A stretch of DNA of 64,000 nt, taken from assembly GCF_008831085.1 (NCBI RefSeq), contig NZ_WBJY01000003.1:1-64000 (forward strand). The letters are read 5' to 3'. The notes under the pieces are model-generated. The model did no database searches and had not been told where the DNA came from. It was given only the letters and a program-made list of their open reading frames with translations. Position 1 is the stretch's first letter; each line of letters begins with the position of its first letter. Made by a program: the position numbers and the translations under genes. This DNA is from Pseudoclavibacter endophyticus (GTDB lineage Bacteria > Actinomycetota > Actinomycetes > Actinomycetales > Microbacteriaceae). This document shows, in pieces, positions 41,693 through 57,773 of the stretch.

Positions 41693-42472
41693 TCACGTGA
41701 GATTCTCGGCCAGGAACCTCGTAACGGCGTCGAGCTGCGCGGGCGTCACCTCGTGCCCGGCGCCGGGCTCGCCGTACTCGGTCAGCGTCGTCGTCTCGGT
41801 GGCCCAGTCGAGCGAGAAGCGGGTGGCGGCCTGCGGGATGACCTCATCGTGGCCGCCCCAACCCACGAACAGGGGCGGACGCGTCGCTGCGAGCGCCTCA
41901 TCGCCCGGGTGCAGGCCCGGCGCGACCATGCTCCCGAGCGCGACCGTCGCAGCGAACCGCCGCGGGTGCATCCGGAGCATCTGCAGCGCGACGATGCCGC
42001 CCTGGGAGAAGCCGACGAGCCCGATGCTCGACGGGGTCGGTCCCGATGCGAGCACGCCGTCGAGCCACCTGATGACGTGTTCGGCGGCGCGCGTCGCGCC
42101 CGCATCGAGGTCGGCGGTCGCCTCACGGTCGGCGTCGGTGTCGCCAGCGCCGAGGAGCGCCCCGTCACGGCCGACCCGCAGGTCGAACCACGCGTACCCG
42201 ACGAAGGCGGTGTCGCTCAGTCCGGGCGCGCGCAGCGACGCGAAGACCGGCCGTGCTCGTCCGGCGCCGTCACGACCGTCCGCGTCGCGGTCGCCGAGCC
42301 GCTCGGCGAGGGCGAAGAGGTCGGCCTCGTTCGAGGCGTAGCCGTGCAGGAGCAGTACGAGCGGGCGCCCCTCGGCGACCGGCTCGGACCACAGCACGAC
42401 GGCGTCGGTGGGCGATGACGTGCCGGATGCTGCGGTCGCCCCGGCGTGGTCGGCGTGCGCGTCACTGGTCAT
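41693..42472 (-). CDS. alpha/beta hydrolase, phospholipase/carboxylesterase family
   Basis: 259 residues. LVLLLHGYASNEADLFALAERL is the oxyanion region; GLVGFSQGGIVAL holds the nucleophile Ser; the Asp lies in GWGGHDEVIP and the His in GAGHEVTPAQL. Esterase of the YpfH/carboxylesterase type. The ATG at 42472 has TACCGT 6 nt upstream. Confidence 0.8.
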   Translation of the reverse strand: MTSDAHADHAGATAASGTSSPTDAVVLWSEPVAEGRPLVLLLHGYASNEADLFALAERLGDRDADGRDGAGRARPVFASLRAPGLSDTAFVGYAWFDLRVGRDGALLGAGDTDADREATADLDAGATRAAEHVIRWLDGVLASGPTPSSIGLVGFSQGGIVALQMLRMHPRRFAATVALGSMVAPGLHPGDEALAATRPPLFVGWGGHDEVIPQAATRFSLDWATETTTLTEYGEPGAGHEVTPAQLDAVTRFLAENLT

Positions 42473-42478
42473 GGCAGC

Positions 42479-42484
42479 ACGGTA
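42479..42484 (-). promoter_or_regulatory. -10 element TACCGT, leaderless-type
   Basis: Minus strand TACCGT, 6 nt (GCTGCC), ATG at 42472. Confidence 0.4.
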
Positions 42485-42662
42485 GCGCGCCGAGCGGATG
42501 GCTGGATCGGGCAAATGGCGAAGAGCGTGCCGCTCGTGCCATGGCGCGGCGAATCGCACGGCGTGTCGCGCCTCCGATGCACTCAGAATGCCCGGGCGGG
42601 AGGTGGGATGCGGGGCACGCCTGCCCGCATCGACAGATCCCCACCGCGCAGCCCGGCTGCGA

Positions 42663-42668
42663 CACAAT
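42663..42668 (+). promoter_or_regulatory. -10 element CACAAT, leaderless-type
   Basis: CACAAT, 6 nt (GAGCAC), ATG at 42675. Confidence 0.4.
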
Positions 42669-42674
42669 GAGCAC

Positions 42675-43214
42675 ATGAGCGTGCGAACTCCCGATCCCGA
42701 GTCAGGCTGGCTGAGCGATGACGAGCTCGAACGCATGCGGCGGCGCGTGCCCATGCTGTACGTCGAAGCCATTCCCGTGCGGCTCGACGCCACCGGCAGG
42801 CTCGAGCAGCTCGGCATGCTGCTGCGCGCCGACGGCGCGACGGGCATCATGGCCCGCACGTTCGTCTCGGGGCGCGTGCAGTACGGCGAGACCGTGCGCA
42901 GCGCCCTGCTGCGGCACCTCGAGAAGGACCTCGGCACGGTCGCCTTCCCGCAGCTGCCGGCCACGCTGACGCCGTTCACGATCGCCGAGTATGGCCCGAT
43001 GCCGTGGGATGGCCTGTACGACCCGCGCCAGCACGCGGTCGCGCTCGTGTACATCGTGCCCGTGCAGGGCGACTGCAATCCGCGGCAGGACGCCCTCGAG
43101 CTGACGTGGTTGACCGCCGAAGAGGCCCTCGACCCCGACCTGCTCGACGAGCTCGAAGGCGGGCGCGGCGCGGTCCTCCGGTCAGCCATCGGCCACCTCG
43201 GGGCGTGGCCGTAA
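42675..43214 (+). CDS. NUDIX-like hydrolase (DUF4916 type)
   Basis: 179 residues. VPMLYVEAIPVRLDATGRLEQLGMLLR followed by GRVQYGETVRSALLRHLEKDLG, a degenerate NUDIX box lacking the full Glu set (G-x5-E-x7-...-E-x2-E-x-G is not intact), and VALVYIVPVQGDCNPRQDALELTWLTAEEAL. This is the actinobacterial DUF4916 form. Catalysis is doubtful given the altered box. Confidence 0.7.
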   Translation: MSVRTPDPESGWLSDDELERMRRRVPMLYVEAIPVRLDATGRLEQLGMLLRADGATGIMARTFVSGRVQYGETVRSALLRHLEKDLGTVAFPQLPATLTPFTIAEYGPMPWDGLYDPRQHAVALVYIVPVQGDCNPRQDALELTWLTAEEALDPDLLDELEGGRGAVLRSAIGHLGAWP

Positions 43215-43395
43215 GCCGGTCGCCTTGCTCCTTGCCCGCTGACCGTTCGCGGTGACGATGGCCCCGTGAGGCCGTACGAGCGCTCCGCTGTGCCTCTCGC
43301 AATGAGCTCGGTCAGGGGAAGTCGGTAGCAGGAGAAGTGGGAGCGCCCGGACTCGGTCGCCCGCGGCGGGGGAGGCGGATGTCGGGGGAGCGGGG

Positions 43396-43401
43396 CAGAA
43401 T
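43396..43401 (+). promoter_or_regulatory. -10 element CAGAAT, leaderless-type
   Basis: CAGAAT, 6 nt (GCCAGC), GTG at 43408. Confidence 0.4.
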
Positions 43402-43407
43402 GCCAGC

Positions 43408-44043
43408 GTGTCCATTCGCTACTGGCTCGTTGTGCAGCCGCTCGACCGTGCACGGCTGCAGGTCGAGGGCGGGTTCGTGCAAGTTCCCGGCGGCGCCCGC
43501 GAGCCGGTTGATGCGATGCGCGAGGCGGACGGCGTCGTGCTCTACAGCCCGCGAGCACACAACCCCGACGGCGAGCCGTTGCGCGCCTTCGTGCAGGCGG
43601 GCCGTGTGCTGCCCGGCGAGGCGTACCAGCCTGGCGGCCGAGGCGCGTCGCCGTGGCGGCGCCACATCGAGTGGATGCACGAGGCGCGCATCGCCCCGGT
43701 GCGCCCGCTTCGCGACCTGCTCGAGTTCACGAGCGGCCGGTACTGGGGCGAGAAGCTCCGCGACGGCTGGCTCGAGCTCACCCGCCGCGACTTCCTGATC
43801 GCGGAGGATGCGGTGCGCCGCCCCGCGCCCGAGCCGAGCGGCCTCGTGCTCGGGATGCTGCGCGAGACGGGCGCCGCGGGCGCCGCGGGCGGGGTCGGTG
43901 ACGGTGCCCCGGGGCCGCTGGCACCTCAGCGGCAAGATCCTGCGGGGCACCCTGCGGCGCGTCCGGTCGCACACCCCGGGGCCACGCCGCTGTCGTGGCC
44001 GACCGCGACGCCGGGCGGCGGGACCGGGCGCGGGCGCCAGTAG
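43408..44043 (+). CDS. EVE (PUA-like) domain protein
   Basis: 211 residues from GTG. The EVE-type core occupies residues 1-135: IRYWLVVQPLDRARLQVEGGFVQVPGG start, READGVVLYSPR, AFVQAGRVLPGEAYQ, RHIEWMHEARIAPVRPL and GRYWGEKLRDGWLELTRRDFLI. EVE domains bind modified bases in DNA or RNA. The last 70 residues are low-complexity Gly/Ala/Pro and probably disordered. Convergent with the threonine aldolase gene. Confidence 0.7.
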   Translation: MSIRYWLVVQPLDRARLQVEGGFVQVPGGAREPVDAMREADGVVLYSPRAHNPDGEPLRAFVQAGRVLPGEAYQPGGRGASPWRRHIEWMHEARIAPVRPLRDLLEFTSGRYWGEKLRDGWLELTRRDFLIAEDAVRRPAPEPSGLVLGMLRETGAAGAAGGVGDGAPGPLAPQRQDPAGHPAARPVAHPGATPLSWPTATPGGGTGRGRQ

Positions 44044-44053
44044 CGCGGCTCGC

Positions 44054-45190
44054 CTACGCGGCACCCGAGTTCGTCGCCGCTCGCGCCACCTCGAGGAAGG
44101 CGTCGACCTCGGCGTCGGTCGTGTCCCATGAGCACAGCAGGCGCACCATGCCGGGCTCGACCCAGTCGTAGAAGTAGGCGTGCTCGTGCAGCGCCGCGGC
44201 GACGTGCGAGGGCAGCACGGGGAACACGCCGTTGGCCTCGACGGGGAGGGGCAGCGAGACGCCGGGAAGGCCCTGCAACCCGCGGGCGAGGCGCTGCGCC
44301 ATCGCGTTGGCGTGCCCGGCGGTCCGCCGCCACAGGTCGCCGTCGAACATGGCGAGCAGCTGCGCCGAGAGGAAGCGCTGCTTCGACGCCAGCTGCAGGT
44401 CGATCTTGCGCAGGAACTCGACGCCGTCGACGGCGTCCGGATCGAGCACGACGATCGCCTCCGCGCCGAGGGCCCCCGTTTTCGTCGCCCCGAGGCTCAG
44501 CACGTCGATGCCGGTCTCGAGCGCCAGCTCGCCGATGCCGCGGCCGAGCGCCACGGCCGCGTTGGCGATCCGTGCGCCGTCAACGTGCACGCGCAGGCCA
44601 CTGGCGTGCGCGAGCGCGCTCAGTTCACGCAGCTCGTCGACCGAGTAGGCCGTCCCGATCTCGGTCGACTGTGTCAGGCTCAGCACCGTCGGCAGCGCCG
44701 TGTGCACGTCCCGGCGCCCGGCGAGTAACGCCCGCACGTCGTCGGGCCGGAGCTTGCCGTCAGGCGTCGGGCGAGTCAGGAGCTTCAGGCCGGCCACGCG
44801 CTCGGCCGCCGCGTTCTCGTCGGTGGCGACGTGGGCATCCGCCGTGCAGATGACGGCTCCCCAGCGCGGTGACATGGCCTGCAGTGCGACGACGTTGGCG
44901 CCCGTGCCGTTGAAGACGGGCAGGATGAGCGCGCGCTCGCCGAACTCCCGCCTCGCCCAGTCGCGGAGGGCCCCGGTGTACGGGTCGGCCCCGTACGCCG
45001 TGACGTGGCCGCCGTTCGCCGCCGTGATCGCCGCGAGCACTTCGGGGTGCGCGCCCGAGGCGTTGTCGCTCGAGAAGCCGCGGTGCTCGACGTCGTGTCG
45101 GGGGTCTGGCGCAGTTGACGCGGAGCGGCGGGGGTCAGGGTTCGCGGCGGATGCTGCGGTCGTCTCGGAGTGCGATGCCATGCCTTCCAT
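44054..45190 (-). CDS. low-specificity threonine aldolase (beta-eliminating lyase family)
   Basis: 378 residues. FSSDNASGAHPEVLAAI start, VFNGTGANVVALQAM, LSLTQSTEIGTAYS, LRVHVDGARIANAAVALG with the PLP Asp, and SLGATKTGALGAEAIV with the PLP Lys. It splits L-(allo-)threonine to glycine and acetaldehyde. A second ATG at 45181 is possible. About 35 residues precede the usual family N-terminus. Confidence 0.85.
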   Translation of the reverse strand: MEGMASHSETTAASAANPDPRRSASTAPDPRHDVEHRGFSSDNASGAHPEVLAAITAANGGHVTAYGADPYTGALRDWARREFGERALILPVFNGTGANVVALQAMSPRWGAVICTADAHVATDENAAAERVAGLKLLTRPTPDGKLRPDDVRALLAGRRDVHTALPTVLSLTQSTEIGTAYSVDELRELSALAHASGLRVHVDGARIANAAVALGRGIGELALETGIDVLSLGATKTGALGAEAIVVLDPDAVDGVEFLRKIDLQLASKQRFLSAQLLAMFDGDLWRRTAGHANAMAQRLARGLQGLPGVSLPLPVEANGVFPVLPSHVAAALHEHAYFYDWVEPGMVRLLCSWDTTDAEVDAFLEVARAATNSGAA

Positions 45191-45229
45191 CTTGGGGCAC
45201 CCGCCCGACTTGGGGCACGCGGTCTGCGC

Positions 45230-45706
45230 TCACGCGGCGGCGTCGGTCGACGGAGTCCGTTCACGCCAGGTGATGACGTAGCGGCGGTCGAACCGGCTCG
45301 AACACCGGCCGCACGACCTGGCGCGGCCCGCGGCCGGGCGTCGGAACCGCACGAACTCGTGGCCGTGCGGGCAGTGCCCGATCCAGCGGGCGTACTCCGT
45401 CGCGACCTCGAGGGTGTGCGTCGTGCCGCCCGTGTAGCCGAGCCGGCGAGCAGTTGTGCGCCAATCCGGCCCGTGCGCCGCCCTGGGGCCTGCGACGGCG
45501 TGTGCGATCTCATGGAGCATCGTCTGCTGCATCGCGTCAATGGGATGCTTCGCCGCGAGGTATCTGGACAGCGTGATCCGTCGTTTGGTGTGGTCGCAGG
45601 CACCGGCGCGCTTCTTCGCGCGGTCGAAGGCGAACGACCAGCCAGCCGGCAGATGTTGACGCATGAGCATGATCGCGAGGCGCTCAACCTCGGCGAGGTC
45701 GGCCAT
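45230..45706 (-). CDS. SprT-like zinc metalloprotein
   Basis: 158 residues. HEIAH at 65-69 (H65, E66, H69) is the SprT zinc site; the C-terminal zinc ribbon has GHCPHGHEF and SCGRCSSRF. RITLSRYLA and a GTTH segment follow the SprT pattern. Possibly a protease acting on DNA-bound proteins as in the eukaryotic SPRTN relatives. It is 3 nt downstream of the TPR-like gene, one operon. Confidence 0.8.
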   Translation of the reverse strand: MADLAEVERLAIMLMRQHLPAGWSFAFDRAKKRAGACDHTKRRITLSRYLAAKHPIDAMQQTMLHEIAHAVAGPRAAHGPDWRTTARRLGYTGGTTHTLEVATEYARWIGHCPHGHEFVRFRRPAAGRARSCGRCSSRFDRRYVITWRERTPSTDAAA

Positions 45707-45709
45707 CGC

Positions 45710-46285
45710 CTAGGCGTCGAGGGTGGGGATGCCGACACCGAGCGGCGCGTCATCGGCCGGCGACTCGGCGCCCTCCAGGACCGCTCGGGTGACGCGGATG
45801 GCGAATGTCGTCGGCTCGAGCTGACTCGGCGGAACGCCCTGGCGCTCGCGGTGGTCCTGCGCTGCCTCGAAGTCGGTGAGCGCCCCCCGGTAGTCGGCCT
45901 GCTCGAACTTCACGCGGCCCCGGTACTGCAGGGCGAACCCCGCGTGTTCGTGCCACTCGTGCGCGACGGCCTCGTCGACGCACCCCGTGAGCTCGACGAG
46001 CGCGGTGTCGAGTTTGCCCTGGTAGTGCTGCACCTGCGCTCGTCGCATGCGCGCGCCGAGCGCGTCTTCGCGTGCGCCGGTGAAGCGCGACTGCCGATAC
46101 GCCGCCTGCGCCACCTCGAAGGCCTCGTCGAGCCGACCGAGCATTCGCAGCAGCACCACCTGCTCGGTGAGCGCGGCGAGGGATCGGTACTGGCGAACCT
46201 CGTCGAGCCGCGCCTCGGCGGCCTCGACATCGATTCGCTCGCGCAGCGTCTCGGGGTCGTAGCCAAGGATGATCGGTTCGGGCAC
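45710..46285 (-). CDS. TPR-like helical protein
   Basis: 191 residues from GTG 46285 (VPEPIILGYDPETLRERID). Repeated helix pairs (RSLAALTEQVVLLRMLGRLDEAFEVAQAAYRQS, RRAQVQHYQGKLDTALVELTGCVDEA, LQYRGRVKFEQADYRGALTDFEAAQ) form tetratricopeptide-like repeats. A protein-protein interaction role is likely. TACCCT 6 nt before the GTG supports this start over upstream ATGs. Followed at 3 nt by the SprT gene. Confidence 0.7.
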   Translation of the reverse strand: MPEPIILGYDPETLRERIDVEAAEARLDEVRQYRSLAALTEQVVLLRMLGRLDEAFEVAQAAYRQSRFTGAREDALGARMRRAQVQHYQGKLDTALVELTGCVDEAVAHEWHEHAGFALQYRGRVKFEQADYRGALTDFEAAQDHRERQGVPPSQLEPTTFAIRVTRAVLEGAESPADDAPLGVGIPTLDA

Positions 46286-46291
46286 GCGACG

Positions 46292-46297
46292 AGGGTA
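46292..46297 (-). promoter_or_regulatory. -10 element TACCCT, leaderless-type
   Basis: Minus strand TACCCT, 6 nt (CGTCGC), GTG at 46285. Confidence 0.4.
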
Positions 46298-46405
46298 CCC
46301 GCGCATCCCGCCGAGCGTGGTCGATCGGGTCCGCGCGTCGCCCAAGCCGGTCGCGCGGCGAGACACGGCCGGCGGCCGGAATTCGCCCGCCGCGCCGCGG
46401 GTCGG

Positions 46406-47323
46406 CTACCGCTCGCTGAAGACGGTCCCGCCCGGGAGCGGTGATGGCGTCGCGTTCTCATCGTGAACGGGCGCTGCCCCGCGCAGCCACTCGGCGACGT
46501 CCGCGCCCGCGAGCACCGACGCAGCAGGAAAGCCACTCGCGGTGAGGCGCGCGAGTCCGGGCAGGTCGCGGGGCTGCCGCGTGACGGCGGCGGTGAGGTT
46601 GCCGAAACGGCGGCCCTTCAGCACGCCGGGATCGCCGATCACGGTCTCGTGGCCGAACACATCGTGGAGCGACGCGAGCACGCCACGCGCGAAGCGCATC
46701 CCGTGTCCGTCAGCGATGTTCACGAGGAGGACGCCGTCGGGCGCGACGAAGGCGCTGAGTTCCTCGAAGAACTCGACGGTGGTCACGTGCGCCGGCGTCT
46801 GCGGGCCCGCGAACACGTCGACCACGGCGAGATCAACCGCGCCGACGAGGCCGCGGGGGAGCCGGGCGAGCTCGGCGCGCGCGTCGCCGTACCGCAGGCG
46901 GATGCTCGCGTTCGCGGGCAACGGGGCGACGCGTCTGATGAGCTCGACGATGTCGGGCTCGAGTTCGATGACCTGCTGGCGCGATCGGGGTCTCGTCGCG
47001 TCGATGAACCTGGGGATCGACATGGCGCCCGCTCCCAGGTGCAGTGCGGTGAGTGGTTCGTGCTCGGGGAACGCCAGGTCGATGACATGCCCCATATGAC
47101 GGATGTACGCGAAGCTCAGGTGGCGCGGATCGTCGACGTCGATCGCCGATTGCGGCGTCCCGTCGACGACGAGGATCCACTCCGCGCCATCGCGCTCGAG
47201 GTGCGCTCGGGCGCCCGACCCGAGCGTGATGCTCAGGTCGTCGCGGTCGGCGGCCGCGCCGTCGACCCCTCGCGCATCGCTGCGCCGGCCCCGTCGTCGT
47301 GCTCCGTCGCGCCGTGATCCCAC
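46406..47323 (-). CDS. spermidine-synthase-like methyltransferase-fold protein
   Basis: 305 residues from GTG 47323 (a TTG at 47335 is also possible). After a beta-rich N-part (ILVVDGTPQSAIDVDDPRHLSFAYIRHMGHVIDL) comes the Rossmann SAM-type site LHLGAGAMSIPRFI, the acidic strand end VIELEPDIVELI, and VVDVFAGPQTPAHVTTVEFFEEL. True spermidine synthases have GGGxG in the site, which is replaced here by LGAGA, so polyamine synthesis is doubtful. It is a paralogue of the C-terminal half of the adjacent fusion gene. Confidence 0.7.
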   Translation of the reverse strand: MGSRRDGARRRGRRSDARGVDGAAADRDDLSITLGSGARAHLERDGAEWILVVDGTPQSAIDVDDPRHLSFAYIRHMGHVIDLAFPEHEPLTALHLGAGAMSIPRFIDATRPRSRQQVIELEPDIVELIRRVAPLPANASIRLRYGDARAELARLPRGLVGAVDLAVVDVFAGPQTPAHVTTVEFFEELSAFVAPDGVLLVNIADGHGMRFARGVLASLHDVFGHETVIGDPGVLKGRRFGNLTAAVTRQPRDLPGLARLTASGFPAASVLAGADVAEWLRGAAPVHDENATPSPLPGGTVFSER

Positions 47324-47368
47324 GGCCCCATCCAAGCATGCACCCAGCGCGTCCGGTCCGAAGCGGCG

Positions 47369-49030
47369 CTAGGCGTCGTGCAGGGCGCGCGTTGCGCTAT
47401 CGCCCAGCCAGCTCCTGAGGTCGTCGCCCGCGAGGGTCACGTGGGGCGTGGCGTCGGCGGCGAGGCGACGGTTCACGTCGTCGAGATCGATCGCGGTCTC
47501 CGCCGCGGCGGCGATCACGTTGCCGGCCGCGAGGTCGTCGACGACCCGCGCCGGGCCGGCGAGAGCGACGTGCGGAAAGACGCGCAGCATGGCCGCGACG
47601 ACGACGCGGGCCGCCTCGGAGCCCGGGTCGGCGGGGAGATTCACGATCGCGGTACCGCTCGGCGCGAGCACCCGGCGCAGGACGCGGAACGCCTCGACAC
47701 TGGAGATCGATCGCGGAACGGTGAGCCGGTCGAAGACATCGACGACGATCACGTCGAACGCGCTCGCATCCTCGTTCGCGAACCGCTCGATCGCGGCTCG
47801 CGCGTCGTCGCCGATCACCGTCAACGCGATGCCGGGCGGCAGCGTGAGGTGCTCGCGCACGAAGTCGACGACGATCGGCTCGATGTCGACGACCACGTGC
47901 GTCGACCCGGGCAGGGCCGCGTGGATCATGCGCGGGACGACGAGCGCGCCCGCGCCGAGGTGCAGCGCCCGCACGGCGCCGTCGCCCGCGCGTCGCCGGC
48001 TGCGGGACCGGTCGCCCGGCCCGAGACCGAGGAACGCGGCGATGGGCGGAAAGACGCCGAAGGCGGGGGAGAAGGCGAACGGGTCGTCCGGGTCGATGAG
48101 GCCGTGCACGGTCGAGCCGATCATGAACATGACGAAGCGGTGGTCGGGATGCTCCGGGTCGGCGTGCAACCGCCGTACGCGCAGGGTCGAGCCCGCCGGG
48201 GTGAACCACACCGGCGAGTCGGCGGTCGTCGCCGGCAGCCCGTAGCCGCGCCGCCACGCCGTCGTCGCGCCGCGGAGCTCGCGGACGATGGCACGGCCCG
48301 CGCGCCGGCGCCACACGACCGCGTTGTCGTCGGCGCCCTCGAGCAGTCCGCGCTCGAGCTGCATCGTGAGCGTCATGGCGGCGATACGGTCACGGCCGAG
48401 CGAAGGGGGTCCGGATGCCCCGATGGCGTCGCCCACGAAGACCTGATCGGCACCATTCGTCGCCGACGGGGTCGAGACGATGAGGCCGATCCCGTCGGGC
48501 GAGCCGGCGTGCAGGGGGATGACGCGCACGCGCGATGCGCCGAGGGAGAGTTCGCCGCCGACGGGGGCCACGGCGTCGATCGACGCGCCGAGCGGGGCGT
48601 CGACCGGACCGCCGTCGGGGGCGCCGGCGAACACGGGCGCGGCGAGCCGGCGGCGCACGCGTCCGAGGGTGGCGCACGCGCGTTCGTCGCGCCGCGTGAT
48701 GACGATTCGCGCGACCCGCGGCTCGGGTGTTCCCTCGTCCTGCGCGCGTTCCTGCGCGTCGTAGACGAGCTCGAGCACGCGGGCTCGGTCGCCGGCAGGA
48801 TCGATCAGCATCGCCTCGCCGGTCGCGCGATCAACCACGAGGTAGGTGCGCGGCTCGTCGCCGTCGTGTTCCGCCGGCTCGACGACCACGCCGAACACAT
48901 CGAGGGCTGCCGTGCGCTCGTGCGTGATGTCGAGGGGAGGGAGCCCCCTGGCTCGCCGGTCCGGCTGCCGCGCTGGGTCCACTCTCGGCGTCGCCGGCTC
49001 GGTCGCTGTGACCCGCTCGCTGCCTGCCAT
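47369..49030 (-). CDS. fusion of inactive metallo-beta-lactamase domain and spermidine-synthase-like domain
   Basis: 553 residues. Residues about 45-240 follow the fold of the intact metallo-beta-lactamase encoded just upstream (YLVVDRATGEAMLIDPAG, GTPEPRVARIVITRR..., VFVGDAIG), but the metal motif THxHxDH is replaced by T112-R-R-D-E-R-A, and the later His in HLRGHTPGS is replaced too. Residues about 300-553 are spermidine-synthase-like (LHLGAGALVVPRMI, VVDIEPIVVDF, VVDVFDRLTVPRSISSVEAFRVL), close to the downstream gene. AAGGGGG precedes ATG 49030. A regulatory or structural use of the dead domain is likely. Confidence 0.75.
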   Translation of the reverse strand: MAGSERVTATEPATPRVDPARQPDRRARGLPPLDITHERTAALDVFGVVVEPAEHDGDEPRTYLVVDRATGEAMLIDPAGDRARVLELVYDAQERAQDEGTPEPRVARIVITRRDERACATLGRVRRRLAAPVFAGAPDGGPVDAPLGASIDAVAPVGGELSLGASRVRVIPLHAGSPDGIGLIVSTPSATNGADQVFVGDAIGASGPPSLGRDRIAAMTLTMQLERGLLEGADDNAVVWRRRAGRAIVRELRGATTAWRRGYGLPATTADSPVWFTPAGSTLRVRRLHADPEHPDHRFVMFMIGSTVHGLIDPDDPFAFSPAFGVFPPIAAFLGLGPGDRSRSRRRAGDGAVRALHLGAGALVVPRMIHAALPGSTHVVVDIEPIVVDFVREHLTLPPGIALTVIGDDARAAIERFANEDASAFDVIVVDVFDRLTVPRSISSVEAFRVLRRVLAPSGTAIVNLPADPGSEAARVVVAAMLRVFPHVALAGPARVVDDLAAGNVIAAAAETAIDLDDVNRRLAADATPHVTLAGDDLRSWLGDSATRALHDA

Positions 49031-49180
49031 GCGCATCCCCCTTCGCACACCGGACGACGAGGCCGTCGAACTCCGGCCGCGCCATGCGGGGCGCACCGTA
49101 GCGGGTCGGAGTGACGCGCGGGAGACCGCGACGCCCGTGCGCGGTCGCGGGGACCGTGCGGATGCGGGGCGGGGCGCTCG

Positions 49181-49873
49181 CTACCAGCCGCGCTCGCGCC
49201 ACTCTGGGACGCGCGGGCGCTCGGCACCGAGCGTCGTGCCGGCCCCGTGCCCCGGATAGACGACCGTCGCGTCCGGGTAGACGTCGAAGATGCGGTGCTC
49301 GACGTCGTCGATGAGCCTCGCGAAGTCCTCGGCCCTCCCGAAGGTGTTCCCGACACCGCCGGGGAAGAGCGAGTCGCCGGTGAAGAGGCGGGGCGTCTCG
49401 GGGTCGGTGGTGAGGGCGAGCGCGACTGAGCCCGGAGTGTGGCCGCGGAGGTGCACGACATCGAGCGAGACCTGGCCGAGGCCGATGGTGTCGCCGTCGT
49501 GCAGTCGCCGGTCAGCCTCGACGGGGAGCTCCGGCGCGTCATCGGCCCCGGCCGAGATCGTGGCGCCCGTCTCGGCGGCGAACGCCTCGAGGGCACGGTG
49601 GTGATCCCAGTGCTGGTGCGTCGTGACGATGTGCTCGACGCGGGGCGAGGGCGTCCCGCGCGCGCCGGCGCGTTCGGCGGCGCGCGACACGAGCTCGCCG
49701 ATGAGCTCGGCGTGGTCGGCCGCGTCGATGAGCAGGGCCGCTCCCGACGCGACCTCGACGAGCAGGTAGGCGATGTTGTTCTCGTCCGAGACGCTTGCGA
49801 AGCTCACTTCGACGGCACCGGCGTCGTCGACGGTGACCTCGAGGTCTGCGGGGGAGGCGGCAACCGGACTCAT
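49181..49873 (-). CDS. metallo-beta-lactamase-fold hydrolase (glyoxalase II-like)
   Basis: 230 residues. Zinc motif TTHQHWDHH (H86, H88, D90, H91), the second His in HLRGHTPGSVAL, the Asp in LFTGDSLFPGGVGNTFG and the third His in VVYPGHGAGT are complete. Form and motifs match glyoxalase II-like hydrolases. It is the active parent of the dead domain in the downstream fusion. TACCGT lies 6 nt before the ATG. Confidence 0.85.
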   Translation of the reverse strand: MSPVAASPADLEVTVDDAGAVEVSFASVSDENNIAYLLVEVASGAALLIDAADHAELIGELVSRAAERAGARGTPSPRVEHIVTTHQHWDHHRALEAFAAETGATISAGADDAPELPVEADRRLHDGDTIGLGQVSLDVVHLRGHTPGSVALALTTDPETPRLFTGDSLFPGGVGNTFGRAEDFARLIDDVEHRIFDVYPDATVVYPGHGAGTTLGAERPRVPEWRERGW

Positions 49874-49879
49874 GCCGCC

Positions 49880-49885
49880 ACGGTA
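49880..49885 (-). promoter_or_regulatory. -10 element TACCGT, leaderless-type
   Basis: Minus strand TACCGT, 6 nt (GGCGGC), ATG at 49873. It lies at the left edge of the 334-nt gap before rpoB. Confidence 0.4.
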
Positions 49886-49977
49886 CCGATCGGCTCCTGC
49901 GCTGTCGATGATGGTTCCGGCCGACGACGAGGACGCGCACCTTTACCGGAGATTCCCAGGGAACGCAAGCACACCGC

Positions 49978-50006
49978 TGGACTTTTGCATACGCCGTCCC
50001 TACACT
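49978..50006 (+). promoter_or_regulatory. rpoB promoter candidate TGGACT-17-TACACT
   Basis: -35 TGGACT (49978-49983), 17-nt spacer, -10 TACACT (50001-50006). It lies about 200 nt before the rpoB start, giving a long leader. The rest of the 49874-50207 gap shows no gene. Confidence 0.5.
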
Positions 50007-50207
50007 GGTTCTTTGCGCTTCGTCTCTCCTTGCCTTCATATTGCGGTCGGCACGGCAGTCGCCCTCGGTGGTCCACTCTGCACGTCATGTCGTCGTGCGG
50101 GTGCGCGGCCCTCGCCGGGGCGATTCGTCATGAGCGAGGCCCCTGCCACCTACCGATGACACGAACGGGCTGCGCGCCATGCGACGCGAGTCCGCGGAGG
50201 AACACTC

Positions 50208-53684
<3,477 letters not shown>

Positions 53685-53727
53685 GCCGGATCCGCAGGTC
53701 AAAGAAGCTTTTCAAGGAGAAAATTCA

Positions 53728-57606
<3,879 letters not shown>

Positions 57607-57662
57607 CACTCAAGTCGCGCCGCTGAGGCGCGAGGATAGCCGGCGCCCGCGCCGCGCCGATC

Positions 57663-57694
57663 ATCGGCCCCCGACTCCGGTCGGGGGCCGATGG
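57663..57694 (+). terminator. rpoC terminator hairpin
   Basis: CATCGGCCCCCGAC (57663-57676), loop TCCG, perfect complement GTCGGGGGCCGATG (57681-57694), 57 nt after the rpoC stop. No long U-run. Confidence 0.75.
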
Positions 57695-57773
57695 CGTTCC
57701 CGCCGAAGAGCTCCCCCGCGCGGGGATGCTCGGAGCGACTGCTGACCTTCCGCCCGTCGACACGTGGGGCGGA

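Noticed and set aside
42900..42960. NUDIX box in the 42675 protein as a working hydrolase
   Set aside because: The Glu residues of the box are not all present, so catalysis is not claimed.
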